NCBI GenBank assembly: GCA_021818025.1
Contig: JAKAFH010000001.1
Location: 1 to 64,000 of the forward strand
Reading direction: 5' to 3'
DNA: 64,000 nt
From: Actinomycetes bacterium
GTDB taxonomy: Bacteria > Actinomycetota > Acidimicrobiia > Acidimicrobiales > RAAP-2
Each line of letters begins with the position of its first letter. Position 1 is the first letter of the stretch. Both the position numbers and the translations under genes were made by a program. A model generated the notes under the pieces. That model did not search any database, was not told the origin of the DNA, and was given only the letters and a program-made list of their open reading frames with translations. Below, piece after piece: positions 28,658 to 37,617 of the stretch.

Positions 28658-29542
28658 GTGCCGATGTATGCGACCACGCGGATTCACGATGGACTGGCCT
28701 TCGGGGAAAGTCCCCGGTGGCGCGAGGGCCGGCTCTGGTTCAGCGACTTCTACCGCCACGGCGTCTTCAGCGTCGCGCCCGACGGGAGTGACGAGCGGTT
28801 GGCCTACGAGGTCCCCGGCCAGCCGTCGGGACTCGCCTGGCTGCCCGACGGTGACCAGCTCTACGTGTCGATGACCGACCACCTCGTAGTGCGCGTCGGC
28901 CAATCGGGGACAGCGGTCCACGCCGACATCAGCCCGTACTGCGGGTTCTGGGCCAACGACCTCACGACCGGGGCGAGCGGTGTTGCCTACGTCGGCAACT
29001 TTGGCTTCGACCTCGACGACGTCGTCGAGCGCTCCGGCTTCGAGGGCCTCTTCGCGGCGCCGCCGCCCACCACCAACCTCGTCGTGCTCGCACCCGACGG
29101 AGCAGTTCGCCAGGTCGTGCCCGATTTGTCGTTCCCCAACGGCGCGGTGATCACGCCCGACGGCTCCACGCTCATCATCGCCGAAACCTTGGCTGGCCGG
29201 CTCACGGCCTTCACGGTCGCCGAGGACGGCACGCTGCACGACCGGCGGGTCTGGGCCACGCTCGAGTTCGCGGCGCCCGACGGCATCTGCCTCGATGCCG
29301 AGGGGCAGGTCTGGTTCGCCAACGCCGCCACGAACGCGTGCCAGCGCGTGCGCGAGGGCGGCGAGGTCACGGCAACCGCGACGACCACCCAGACCGCCTT
29401 CGCCTGCGCTCTGGGCGGCGACGATGGATCGTCGCTCTACGTCATGACCGCGCCGACGAGCAGTCGCTTCCACGCGGCCGATACCCGCTTCGCGGCCATC
29501 GAGTCCGTGCGCGTGGACGTCCCCGGGGCGGCTCGGCCCTAA
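28658..29542 (+). CDS. SMP-30/gluconolactonase family protein
   Basis: LAFGESPRWREGRLWFSDFY.. PNGAVITPDGSTLIIAET.. PDGICLDAEGQVWFANA. Confidence 0.88.
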   Translation: MPMYATTRIHDGLAFGESPRWREGRLWFSDFYRHGVFSVAPDGSDERLAYEVPGQPSGLAWLPDGDQLYVSMTDHLVVRVGQSGTAVHADISPYCGFWANDLTTGASGVAYVGNFGFDLDDVVERSGFEGLFAAPPPTTNLVVLAPDGAVRQVVPDLSFPNGAVITPDGSTLIIAETLAGRLTAFTVAEDGTLHDRRVWATLEFAAPDGICLDAEGQVWFANAATNACQRVREGGEVTATATTTQTAFACALGGDDGSSLYVMTAPTSSRFHAADTRFAAIESVRVDVPGAARP

Positions 29543-30744
29543 TCGCCGCGCAGCTCGGGCAGCGCCCGACGCAGCGAGCGGATCGCCTGGTGGGTACGGG
29601 CCTCGTTCTCGATGAGCGCGAAGCGCACGTGACCGTCGCCGCCCGCGCCGAAGCCCACCCCGGGACTCGTCGCGACGTCGGCCTCTTCGATGAGCTTGGT
29701 TGCGAAGGCGAGCGAGCCCATGTCGCGATAGGGCTCGGGGATCGGGGCCCAGATGAACATCGAGCCCCGCGGGGCCACCACCGGCCAGCCCACGCGGCCG
29801 AGCCCCTCGATGAGCGCGTCACGCCGGGACTGGTAGATCGTGCGCAGGGTGTTGGGATAGTCCTTCGCCTCGTTCATCGCAACGATGGCCGCGATCTGGA
29901 CCGGCTGGAACGTCCCGTAGTCGAGGTAGCTCTTGAGCTTGGTCAGCGCCGCGACCACCGCGGCGTTGCCGACGAGGAACCCGACGCGCCATCCCGCCAT
30001 CGAGAACGACTTGGTCAACGTGTACAGCTCGACGGCGCACTCCTTGGCTCGGGGCACCTGGAGGATCGAGGGCGGCTGGTAGCCGTCGAATCCCAGGTCG
30101 GCGTAGGCGAAGTCGTGACAGATGATCATCTCGTGCTCGAGGGCGAAGTCCACGAGTCGCGTCATGAAGCCGAGGTCGACGCAGGCGCTCGTCGGGTTGT
30201 GCGGGAACGAGGCGATCACGACCCGGGGCTTCACCTCGGCGCGCTGCCACGCCTCGGCTAGCGCGTCAAAGAAGTCGTCGCCGGGGTCGCGATCGCTCGT
30301 CGCGGGGTCCACGATCGGCACCGGAATCACCGTCGCCCCGGCAAAGCCCGGACCCGCGAGGTGGATCGGGTAGCTCGGCGTGGGCACGAGGGCACTGTCA
30401 CCGGGCCCGAGCAGCACCCACATGAGGTGCGTCAGGCCCTCCTTGGCCCCGATGGTGGTGATTACTTCGGTCTCGGGATCGAGCTCGACGTCGAACAGCT
30501 CGCGATAGCGCGTGGCCATCGCGGCTCGCAGGTTGGGAATGCCTCGGCTGGCGCTGTAGCGGTGATTCTTGGGATTGTGCGCGGCCTCGGCCAGCTTCTC
30601 GACGGCGACGTCGGGGCTGGGAAGGTCGGGGTTGCCGAATCCGAAGTCGACGACGTCGCGTCCGGCGGCTCGGGCGGTCGCCTTCAGGCCATTGATCTGT
30701 GCGAACACGTACGGTGGCAAACCAGTAATGCGACGAAACTCCAT
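29539..30744 (-). CDS. PLP-dependent class I/II aminotransferase
   Basis: GFGNPDLPSPD, IASFPHNPTSACVDLGF, YTLTKSFSMAGWRVGFLVGN. Confidence 0.9.
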   Translation of the reverse strand: MEFRRITGLPPYVFAQINGLKATARAAGRDVVDFGFGNPDLPSPDVAVEKLAEAAHNPKNHRYSASRGIPNLRAAMATRYRELFDVELDPETEVITTIGAKEGLTHLMWVLLGPGDSALVPTPSYPIHLAGPGFAGATVIPVPIVDPATSDRDPGDDFFDALAEAWQRAEVKPRVVIASFPHNPTSACVDLGFMTRLVDFALEHEMIICHDFAYADLGFDGYQPPSILQVPRAKECAVELYTLTKSFSMAGWRVGFLVGNAAVVAALTKLKSYLDYGTFQPVQIAAIVAMNEAKDYPNTLRTIYQSRRDALIEGLGRVGWPVVAPRGSMFIWAPIPEPYRDMGSLAFATKLIEEADVATSPGVGFGAGGDGHVRFALIENEARTHQAIRSLRRALPELRGD

Positions 30745-30761
30745 TGGTGAACCATACTTTT

Positions 30762-31445
30762 TCAGCCCGACGCACGCCATTCGCGAAAGGCATCGAGGTC
30801 GAGGTCCGCGCCGAGGACCGCCCAGGTCGCACCGGCGCGGGCGAGGTCGTCGAGCAGTTCGCCCGTTCGCGACGGTGGCGACGGGACCGGACCGGCCCAC
30901 GAGACCGGACCGATCGCGGCCTCTTCCTCGAGGGCGGCGACCCCGGCGTTCCACAGATTGACGGTCACCCCGAGCTCGCGCGCGAGGGCGTTGGTAGCGG
31001 GCGCGCCGGCGCCGATCCACACCGGCATCGTTGCCACGAGCTCGCGAGCGGTCTCGCCGAGGAGGGTTCGCCGCTCGTCGGCGTCGAGCACGGGCAGGCC
31101 GTAGGCCAGGTTCTCATTGGCCGACAGCCGGTCACCGGTGCCCATCGCCGCGATCACCCGACCCGGCGCGAGGCCGGCGAGCGTGGTGAAGGCCGAGACG
31201 AGGTGCGCGGTGCTCACGAGTCCCACGCGCGCCACGAGCGGTCCCACGGTCAGTGAGGAGTGGCGCACCGCGATCGACGCCAGCACGGGGAAGGGGGCGA
31301 GCGCCGGTCGCTGCGGCGAGCCCATGGGCCACAGGTGGTCGTAGGCGAAGACGCCGTCAAGTCCGGCATCGGCGGCCCGTTGAGCCGCCTCGTGCGCCGG
31401 TACCGCACTCGTCTGGAACGTGGGCAGCAGGACCCCGACCTTCAC
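30762..31445 (-). CDS. LLM-class (F420-dependent-like) oxidoreductase
   Basis: KVGVLLPTFQ...AADAGLDGVFAYDHLWP..; GTG start overlaps ROK stop. Confidence 0.8.
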   Translation of the reverse strand: MKVGVLLPTFQTSAVPAHEAAQRAADAGLDGVFAYDHLWPMGSPQRPALAPFPVLASIAVRHSSLTVGPLVARVGLVSTAHLVSAFTTLAGLAPGRVIAAMGTGDRLSANENLAYGLPVLDADERRTLLGETARELVATMPVWIGAGAPATNALARELGVTVNLWNAGVAALEEEAAIGPVSWAGPVPSPPSRTGELLDDLARAGATWAVLGADLDLDAFREWRASG

Positions 31446-32413
31446 GAATCGCGCCCCATCGCCACGAGGGCCGCGCCCATCGCGCCCGAACGGCCGGCGA
31501 ACATGGAAGACACGACCGTGATGGGCTCGCGGTCGGCGAACCCCTCGACGAGTTCGGCGAGGTAGCGATGCACACTCGGCAAGAAGAGGTCGGCGACCTG
31601 CGAGAGGCCGCCACCGATCACGAAGTGGCCAGCGTCGAGGATCGCCACGAGGTTCGCCAAGCCCAGGGCCAGCCACCAGCCCAGTTCGTCGATGACCGCC
31701 TCGGCTTCGGCGCTACCCGCCGCCGCCGCCGCGGTCACGTCCTCGCCCCGCACGAGCTCGGCCCCGCCAGACGTCGCGACCAGCGAGGGCAACCGCCCAG
31801 CCAGGGCGGCGATGGTCGTCAACCGCGCGAGCCCGCCCCCCGAGGCGTAGCGCTCCCAGCAGCCGTGCCCCCCGCAGCGGCACGGCGCGCCGTGCGCCTC
31901 GACCACCATGTGGCCAATTTCGCCGGCGAACCCGTTGTGACCCCGGACCAGCTGGCCATCGGCGATCACTCCACCGCCGATGCCGGTGCCGAGCGTCACC
32001 ATCACGAAGTCGTTCACGTTGCGACCGGCCCCCCACTCGTGTTCGGCCAGGGCCGCGCAGTTGGCGTCGTTTTCGACCCGCACGTGCGGGTTGCCCAACG
32101 ACTCGCCCACGAGGGCCCCGAGGTCCGCGCCCGACGCGCTTTGCAGGTTGGGGGCGAAGGCGAGATGGCCGTCTCGACGCATGAGACCCGGCAGCCCGAT
32201 GCCGATGGGCACCTGGTGCACGTCAAACTCCTGGCGTCGGCTCAGCTCGAAGACCTGGTCGGCGACGACCTCGGCCGCGCGAGCGCCGGGATCGGCGTCG
32301 TGCTCATGGGGTGTGCCGCTGCGCAGTTCGTCGAGCACCCGACCACTGGCGTCCACGACGACAGCCAGTGCCTTGGTCCCCCCCACGTCGATACCGATCG
32401 CGATCTCACTCAT
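31442..32413 (-). CDS. ROK family sugar kinase (glucokinase-like)
   Basis: IGIDVGGTKALAVVVD, GTGIGGGVIADGQLVRG, CRCGGHGCWERYASG. Confidence 0.92.
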   Translation of the reverse strand: MSEIAIGIDVGGTKALAVVVDASGRVLDELRSGTPHEHDADPGARAAEVVADQVFELSRRQEFDVHQVPIGIGLPGLMRRDGHLAFAPNLQSASGADLGALVGESLGNPHVRVENDANCAALAEHEWGAGRNVNDFVMVTLGTGIGGGVIADGQLVRGHNGFAGEIGHMVVEAHGAPCRCGGHGCWERYASGGGLARLTTIAALAGRLPSLVATSGGAELVRGEDVTAAAAAGSAEAEAVIDELGWWLALGLANLVAILDAGHFVIGGGLSQVADLFLPSVHRYLAELVEGFADREPITVVSSMFAGRSGAMGAALVAMGRDS

Positions 32414-32850
32414 CGCAGGGACTCGACCCGATCCTTTAGCTCGCGCAACGCCTCGGACTGGATGCGGTGCGCGGCGCGCGCCTTCACGAAGGCGGGAATC
32501 GGGACCGCGAGGTCGACCTCCAAGTCATAGGTGACGTTGGTGGCGCCGTCGATCGGTTCGAAGCGGTACTGGCCGCGCAGGTCAGCCGTGATGTCGCCCG
32601 CCGCCTGGTACCAGTAGAGCTCGCCGGGCGCGCGGTCGTAGTCGTAGCGCAAGGCGTAGGTCGTCGAGCGCCCGAACGCCGCGGCACGGAATTCGACCTC
32701 GAGCGGCCGTCCCACGGTGTCGCGCTCGATGACCTCGATGCTCTTCACCTCGCTCACCCACTCAACGTAACGTTCGACGTCGATCACCACCGAGAAGACA
32801 TCCTGGGGCGGCGCGTTCACCACAATCGACTCCGTTGCGCGCTGCCTCAC
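32410..32850 (-). CDS. SRPBCC family (cyclase/dehydrase-like) protein
   Basis: ESIVVNAPPQDVFSVVIDVERYVEWVSEVKSIEV. Confidence 0.85.
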   Translation of the reverse strand: MRQRATESIVVNAPPQDVFSVVIDVERYVEWVSEVKSIEVIERDTVGRPLEVEFRAAAFGRSTTYALRYDYDRAPGELYWYQAAGDITADLRGQYRFEPIDGATNVTYDLEVDLAVPIPAFVKARAAHRIQSEALRELKDRVESLR

Positions 32851-34031
32851 TCACCCTCCCCCACGACACCATAGGCCCCACGCTCAGCTGCTTCGAAGTG
32901 GTCATAGGGCGCAAGACCGGCCGAGAGGACGCCCGCGAGGGTGTCCCAGTCGAAGCGCGTCGTCGCGAGCTCACGAGCCCGCGCCCCCATCGCGGCGCGT
33001 CGATCGGCATCACCGAGCAGCTCAGCCATCGCGTGGGCGAGCGCCTTCGTACGCCTTGGCGTGTCCACGATGACGCCGGTGCTTCGATCGACGACCGCCT
33101 CGTGACTCCCGCCAGACCGACCGGCGACCTGGGCGACGCCAGCGGCGGCGGCCTCGACGAAGACGATCCCGAAGCCCTCCTGTTCCAGACCCAGCCATCG
33201 CCGACGGCAGTCCATGACGAAGAGGTCGCTCGAGGCGAGCCACGGTCCGAGGTCTTCGTCGGGTACTCGACCAAGGAAGCGAACCGGTGCTCGACGCGTT
33301 CTCGCGAGCCGCTCGAGCCGCTTACGATCGCGTCCGGCGCCACCGATCACGACCTCGAGCGTCGGAAACGACGGCGCCAGTCGCGCAGCCGCCTTGATCA
33401 GGGTGTCCATGCCCTTGCGTGGCACGAGGCGCGAATAGGAGCTCACGAGTAACGCGTCCTCGGCGATGCCGAGGGCCGCGCGCACGCTGGCGCGTTTCGC
33501 CGGGGTCACCGGCGTGAATCGATGCGGATCGACACCGGGTGGCACCGAGACGACCGGCGCCAGCCACTCAGCGGCGTTGCGACGGGCTTCGGCCTCGGGA
33601 TACCCGCCGGCGCTGACGATCACCGACGCGTGTCGCAGGACCCGACGCAGTGACGACGCGACCAGCGGGAGCCGCGCCGGGATCGTGACTTCGGCGCCGT
33701 GCAGCACGACGCCGTAGGGTCGCGACAGGTGCGGGCCGAGCAGACCGAGCGGCCAGGCGGGGTCGATGAGGACCAGCTCGGGCTGGTGGCGCTCGATCGC
33801 GGCCTCGATGGCGGCCAGGGCGCGCGGCGTTGGCAGGAAGAGCGTCCCGGCGGCCACGCGCTCGATGACCACCTCGCTCTCGGCGTCAAATGATGGAGCT
33901 TGGGGGTGCGACGAAGCGGTGAGCACCACGCCTCGGCCGGGTTCGAGCCGGCGCCACAGTTCGTGAAGGTAGACCTGGATTCCGCCGGTTTTGGGCAGGT
34001 AGTCGTTGGTCACCAAAAGGTGGCGGGCCAT
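32847..34031 (-). CDS. GT4 glycosyltransferase, PimB'-like
   Basis: LVTNDYLPKTGGIQVYLHEL, FVMDCRRRWLGLEQEGFGIVFVEAAAAG; TAGCGT box 6 nt before ATG. Confidence 0.82.
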   Translation of the reverse strand: MARHLLVTNDYLPKTGGIQVYLHELWRRLEPGRGVVLTASSHPQAPSFDAESEVVIERVAAGTLFLPTPRALAAIEAAIERHQPELVLIDPAWPLGLLGPHLSRPYGVVLHGAEVTIPARLPLVASSLRRVLRHASVIVSAGGYPEAEARRNAAEWLAPVVSVPPGVDPHRFTPVTPAKRASVRAALGIAEDALLVSSYSRLVPRKGMDTLIKAAARLAPSFPTLEVVIGGAGRDRKRLERLARTRRAPVRFLGRVPDEDLGPWLASSDLFVMDCRRRWLGLEQEGFGIVFVEAAAAGVAQVAGRSGGSHEAVVDRSTGVIVDTPRRTKALAHAMAELLGDADRRAAMGARARELATTRFDWDTLAGVLSAGLAPYDHFEAAERGAYGVVGEGE

Positions 34032-34060
34032 CGCCCTACGCTAGCGAACTGCCGACGACC

Positions 34061-34264
34061 CTACTTCGTGGCGCTCCGGTAGCGAAGGCGCGGCACGAGT
34101 CGCTGCGCCGTGAGCAGCTCGACGACGCTCACGTCCTCAGCCGTCATGGTGAGTTGGTCGGGGTCGCCCCCGAGCACGAAGCTGACCAGACAGTCGGCGC
34201 AGTCGGGTGTGCTGTGACGCACGCAGTCGCGGCAACTGATTGAAACTTCTACGGTACGGCTCAT
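34061..34264 (-). CDS. Small Cys-rich protein (CRDC...CADC)
   Basis: MSRTVEVSISCRDCVRHSTPDCADCLVSFVLGGDPDQL; RBS-like aaggga upstream. Confidence 0.65.
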   Translation of the reverse strand: MSRTVEVSISCRDCVRHSTPDCADCLVSFVLGGDPDQLTMTAEDVSVVELLTAQRLVPRLRYRSATK

Positions 34265-34307
34265 TTCCATCCCTTCCACTCGATCAATCTGGCCGACGCC
34301 TGTGACA

Positions 34308-34700
34308 TCACTCGAGGTAGGGAGCGATCTCCGTGGCTACTTGGGATGGAGCGAGTGCGACACCCTCGGTCACGACGCGACCGGTCGAGGGATCGATCAC
34401 CGTGTACGACGGCGCGGCCACGATGCCCGCCTGGGCCATCCACGCCGGTGCGACCACGACTGACGTCCACGGCGAGCCGGCGGAAGTCATGGGTGTCGCG
34501 GCGACGAGGACCACGTCACAGCCGTCGAATGCGACCGGACCGGCCAGAAACTCCTGGCAGCCGTCACAGTCAGGCTTGAGCGCGAGCACGACCGTTCGTC
34601 GGGCCAGGTCAATCGACGTCGGCCGACCACTGGGATCGACGCCGGCCAGCGGCAGCGGCACCGGCCGCCTCGCGGGCCGATCGAAGGAGTGAGCCACCAA
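34308..34700 (-). CDS. Thioredoxin-fold-like protein with CDGC motif
   Basis: TVVLALKPDCDGCQEFLAGP ... APSYTVIDPSTGRVV; start uncertain (TTG 34700 or GTG 34697). Confidence 0.55.
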   Translation of the reverse strand: MVAHSFDRPARRPVPLPLAGVDPSGRPTSIDLARRTVVLALKPDCDGCQEFLAGPVAFDGCDVVLVAATPMTSAGSPWTSVVVAPAWMAQAGIVAAPSYTVIDPSTGRVVTEGVALAPSQVATEIAPYLE

Positions 34701-34706
34701 AGCGTC

Positions 34707-34919
34707 TTAGGACGACGCGCTGTCGAACGCCTCGACGCCTCGACCATGGCCGCACCAGCGACAGGTCACCGAGTCAACCGTGGACGCGATGACCTCGGGC
34801 TCTTCGATCGTTAGTTCGCCGCCGACCGTGTAGTGGTGAAAGGAACGCACCGACGTCGTCTCGACGACGTCAAAGCGAGTCAGATTGCCGCACGCGGTGC
34901 AGCGATAGCGAGTAGGCAC
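34707..34919 (-). CDS. Small zinc-ribbon-like protein
   Basis: RCTACGN... TCRWCGHG two CxxC knuckles; TACCGT 6 nt before GTG. Confidence 0.6.
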   Translation of the reverse strand: MPTRYRCTACGNLTRFDVVETTSVRSFHHYTVGGELTIEEPEVIASTVDSVTCRWCGHGRGVEAFDSASS

Positions 34920-34952
34920 ACCACTACGGTATCGGGTCGCGCCGCAGTCCAG

Positions 34953-35510
34953 TCACGGCCGATCCCAGCCGATTCCCTGCACGTCACCGCTGCGCCACGG
35001 GAACTGCGGCTCGACGACGTCGTCGTACCCCCACGGCGACTCGGGCCGTCGGAGCCGTTCGGCGTCGATCAGTCGCACCAGCGCGGCGGGGTGGCGAATC
35101 GTTCCCACGAGCCACGGGCCGGCGACGGTTTCTATGACGACGGACCCTCGACCAATGAGCCGCTCACCCAATCCCCCTTGGGTACGCACGAACACGACGT
35201 CGCGAAGTTCCACGGCGGTGCGAATCCGTCTCGTCACCCCGTATTCGACGACGATTCGTTGAGTGGTGACGTGAATCTTCTCCGATCGCCACCGCCAGAG
35301 GCGTGTCGCCACGACCACGAGCACGGGACCGACGAGCACGACGTTGAGTGGTCCTTGGTATCGAACGAGTCCGTGCAGCGAATCCGCGGCGTAGCGAATC
35401 GTCGCCACCAGCGCGAACGCCAAAATCGCGGGGCGCAGCACGCCACGCGACACCGGAGTCACGGAGATCACCCGCTGTTCCCCGTCTCGCAGCACGAGTC
35501 GACGTTGCAC
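34953..35510 (-). CDS. Bacterial PH-domain (bPH2-like) membrane protein
   Basis: TM segments followed by SEKIHVTTQRIVVEYGVTRRIRTAVELRDVVFV; start at 35510 favoured by TACGCT box. Confidence 0.65.
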   Translation of the reverse strand: MQRRLVLRDGEQRVISVTPVSRGVLRPAILAFALVATIRYAADSLHGLVRYQGPLNVVLVGPVLVVVATRLWRWRSEKIHVTTQRIVVEYGVTRRIRTAVELRDVVFVRTQGGLGERLIGRGSVVIETVAGPWLVGTIRHPAALVRLIDAERLRRPESPWGYDDVVEPQFPWRSGDVQGIGWDRP

Positions 35511-35775
35511 GCTCCCAGCGTACGAGGTCCCTGTCACAACACGTGTCTACGCACCCCGAGGAGTCGCGCGCGTGAACGGCGTTGCCTGATCGCGTGCCGC
35601 CCGGGTCGCCACCACCGAAATCGCGAACGCTTCGATCAGGTAGCACGCGACCCGGTCCCGTCTCCGGTCGACCGGCCACGCGCCGGGGCACGACGGTGCA
35701 CCGGCGGGCCGAGACGCTCCTCGCGGTCCAACCTGAATGGAGGCGTGCTCTAGACTGATGCGGCCTCGCGGAGCG

Positions 35776-35847
<72 letters not shown>

Positions 35848-35912
35848 CCCAAGAATCACCATCGCCTAGCGCCACCACGGCAAGTCCCGTGGCGCGAGCG
35901 CTCCGTCGCCCG

Positions 35913-36521
35913 TCAGGCGACGTGGGACCCCGACGAGCCCCTCGCCGGAGGACGCCGCCCACTTCGTTGACCGATATCGGCGGGCCTACTCGACGTGTTC
36001 GATCCGATGACTCGGCCCGGAATGCCCACCACGACGCTGTTGGCCGGGACGTCCTTGGTCACGACCGCCTGGGCGCCGATCGAACTGTCACTGCCGACAG
36101 TCACCGGACCGAGCACGACGCAGCCCGCGCCGAGCAGCACCCGGTCGCCGATCGTGGGGTGACGCTTGCCGTGGCTCATCGAGACCCCGCCCAGGGTCAC
36201 GCCATGGAACATGATCACGTCGTCGCCGATCTCGGCCGTCTCGCCGATGACCACGCCAACGGCGTGGTCAATGAAGAGGCGGTGACCGATGGTCGCGCCC
36301 GGGTGGATGTCGACGGCGGTCAGGATGCGCACCGCTGCGCTGATGCAGCGCGCCAGTAGAAAGTAGTGCCGGCGCCAGAGGGCGTTGGCGACTCGATGGC
36401 CCCAGATCGCGTGCAGGCCCGGGTAGGTCAGCGCGACGTCCCAGACGGTGCGCGCCGCCGGGTCCTGATCCATGACGGCGCGCAGGTCGTCGCGCAGCTC
36501 TGCACGTAATTGGCCAAGCAC
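35913..36521 (-). CDS. cysE: Serine O-acetyltransferase
   Basis: [42 protein letters not shown] hexapeptide repeats; adjacent to cysK. Confidence 0.95.
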   Translation of the reverse strand: MLGQLRAELRDDLRAVMDQDPAARTVWDVALTYPGLHAIWGHRVANALWRRHYFLLARCISAAVRILTAVDIHPGATIGHRLFIDHAVGVVIGETAEIGDDVIMFHGVTLGGVSMSHGKRHPTIGDRVLLGAGCVVLGPVTVGSDSSIGAQAVVTKDVPANSVVVGIPGRVIGSNTSSRPADIGQRSGRRPPARGSSGSHVA

Positions 36522-36522
36522 C

Positions 36523-37452
36523 TCAGTCTCCGAGTCCCTCGTAGAGCGCCGTCGAAAGGTAGCGCTCGCCGAAGGAGGGAATGATCACGACGATCGTCTG
36601 TCCGGTGCTCGACGGGCGAGCGGCCACTTCGAGGGCGGCCTTGACGGCCGCACCCGACGAGATGCCCACGAGCAGGCCCTCCTGAACCGCCATCGCGCGC
36701 GAGGTCGCGAAGGCGTCCGCGTTCTCAACGGTGATGACCTCGTCGACGACGGTGGGGTCGTAGTTGGTCGGCACGAAGCCCGCGCCGATCCCCTGCAGTG
36801 GGTGGGGGCCCTTCTCCCCGCCCGAGAGCACGGGCGAGGCGGACGGCTCGACCGCGATGATCCGCACCGACGGCTTCTTCGACTTCAGGCTCGCACCGAT
36901 GCCCGCGACCGTCCCGCCGGTGCCGACGCCGGCGACCACGACGTCGACCGTGCCGTCGGTGTCGGACCAAATCTCCTCGGCCGTCGTCGCGCGGTGAATC
37001 GCCGGATTGGCGGGGTTCTCGAACTGCTGGGGCATGAAGTAGCCGTGCTTGTCGGCGAGTGCAGCTGCGGTCTCGATGGCGCCCTTCATCCCCTGAGGAC
37101 CGGGTGTCAGCACGAGTTCGGCACCGTAGCCTCGAAGCAGCATCCGGCGCTCGACGCTCATGGTCTCGGGCATCGTGAGGATGCAACGATAGCCCCGGGC
37201 GGCGGCGATCATCGCCAGGGCGATCCCCGTGTTCCCGCTCGTGGGCTCGACGATCGTGTCACCGGTGTGTAGCACGCCGGCCGCCTCGGCGGCGTCGACC
37301 ATGGCGACCGCGGCGCGGTCCTTCACGCTGCCGCTGGGATTGAAGTACTCGAGCTTGGCGAGCACCGTGGCCCCGCTCGCTGGTACCAGCCGGTTCAGCC
37401 GGACCAGTGGCGTGTTGCCGATCAAGGCAGTGACGTCGTTCGCAATGCGCAT
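36523..37452 (-). CDS. cysK: Cysteine synthase A
   Basis: [40 protein letters not shown]. Confidence 0.95.
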   Translation of the reverse strand: MRIANDVTALIGNTPLVRLNRLVPASGATVLAKLEYFNPSGSVKDRAAVAMVDAAEAAGVLHTGDTIVEPTSGNTGIALAMIAAARGYRCILTMPETMSVERRMLLRGYGAELVLTPGPQGMKGAIETAAALADKHGYFMPQQFENPANPAIHRATTAEEIWSDTDGTVDVVVAGVGTGGTVAGIGASLKSKKPSVRIIAVEPSASPVLSGGEKGPHPLQGIGAGFVPTNYDPTVVDEVITVENADAFATSRAMAVQEGLLVGISSGAAVKAALEVAARPSSTGQTIVVIIPSFGERYLSTALYEGLGD

Positions 37453-37617
37453 CGTGACCCGCACTTTCTCGCGACGATCGCCGCGATCGAAATATGACCC
37501 ATCAGGTCTGGAATTAATCCTAGCGGTCCTCATCGCCCGTCGCCACGGCTCGTCGCATCAGCGATACGGTGACGGTGACCTGTTCAGTCGGGGCGGCGTC
37601 TGGCGAGAGGGGCGGCG

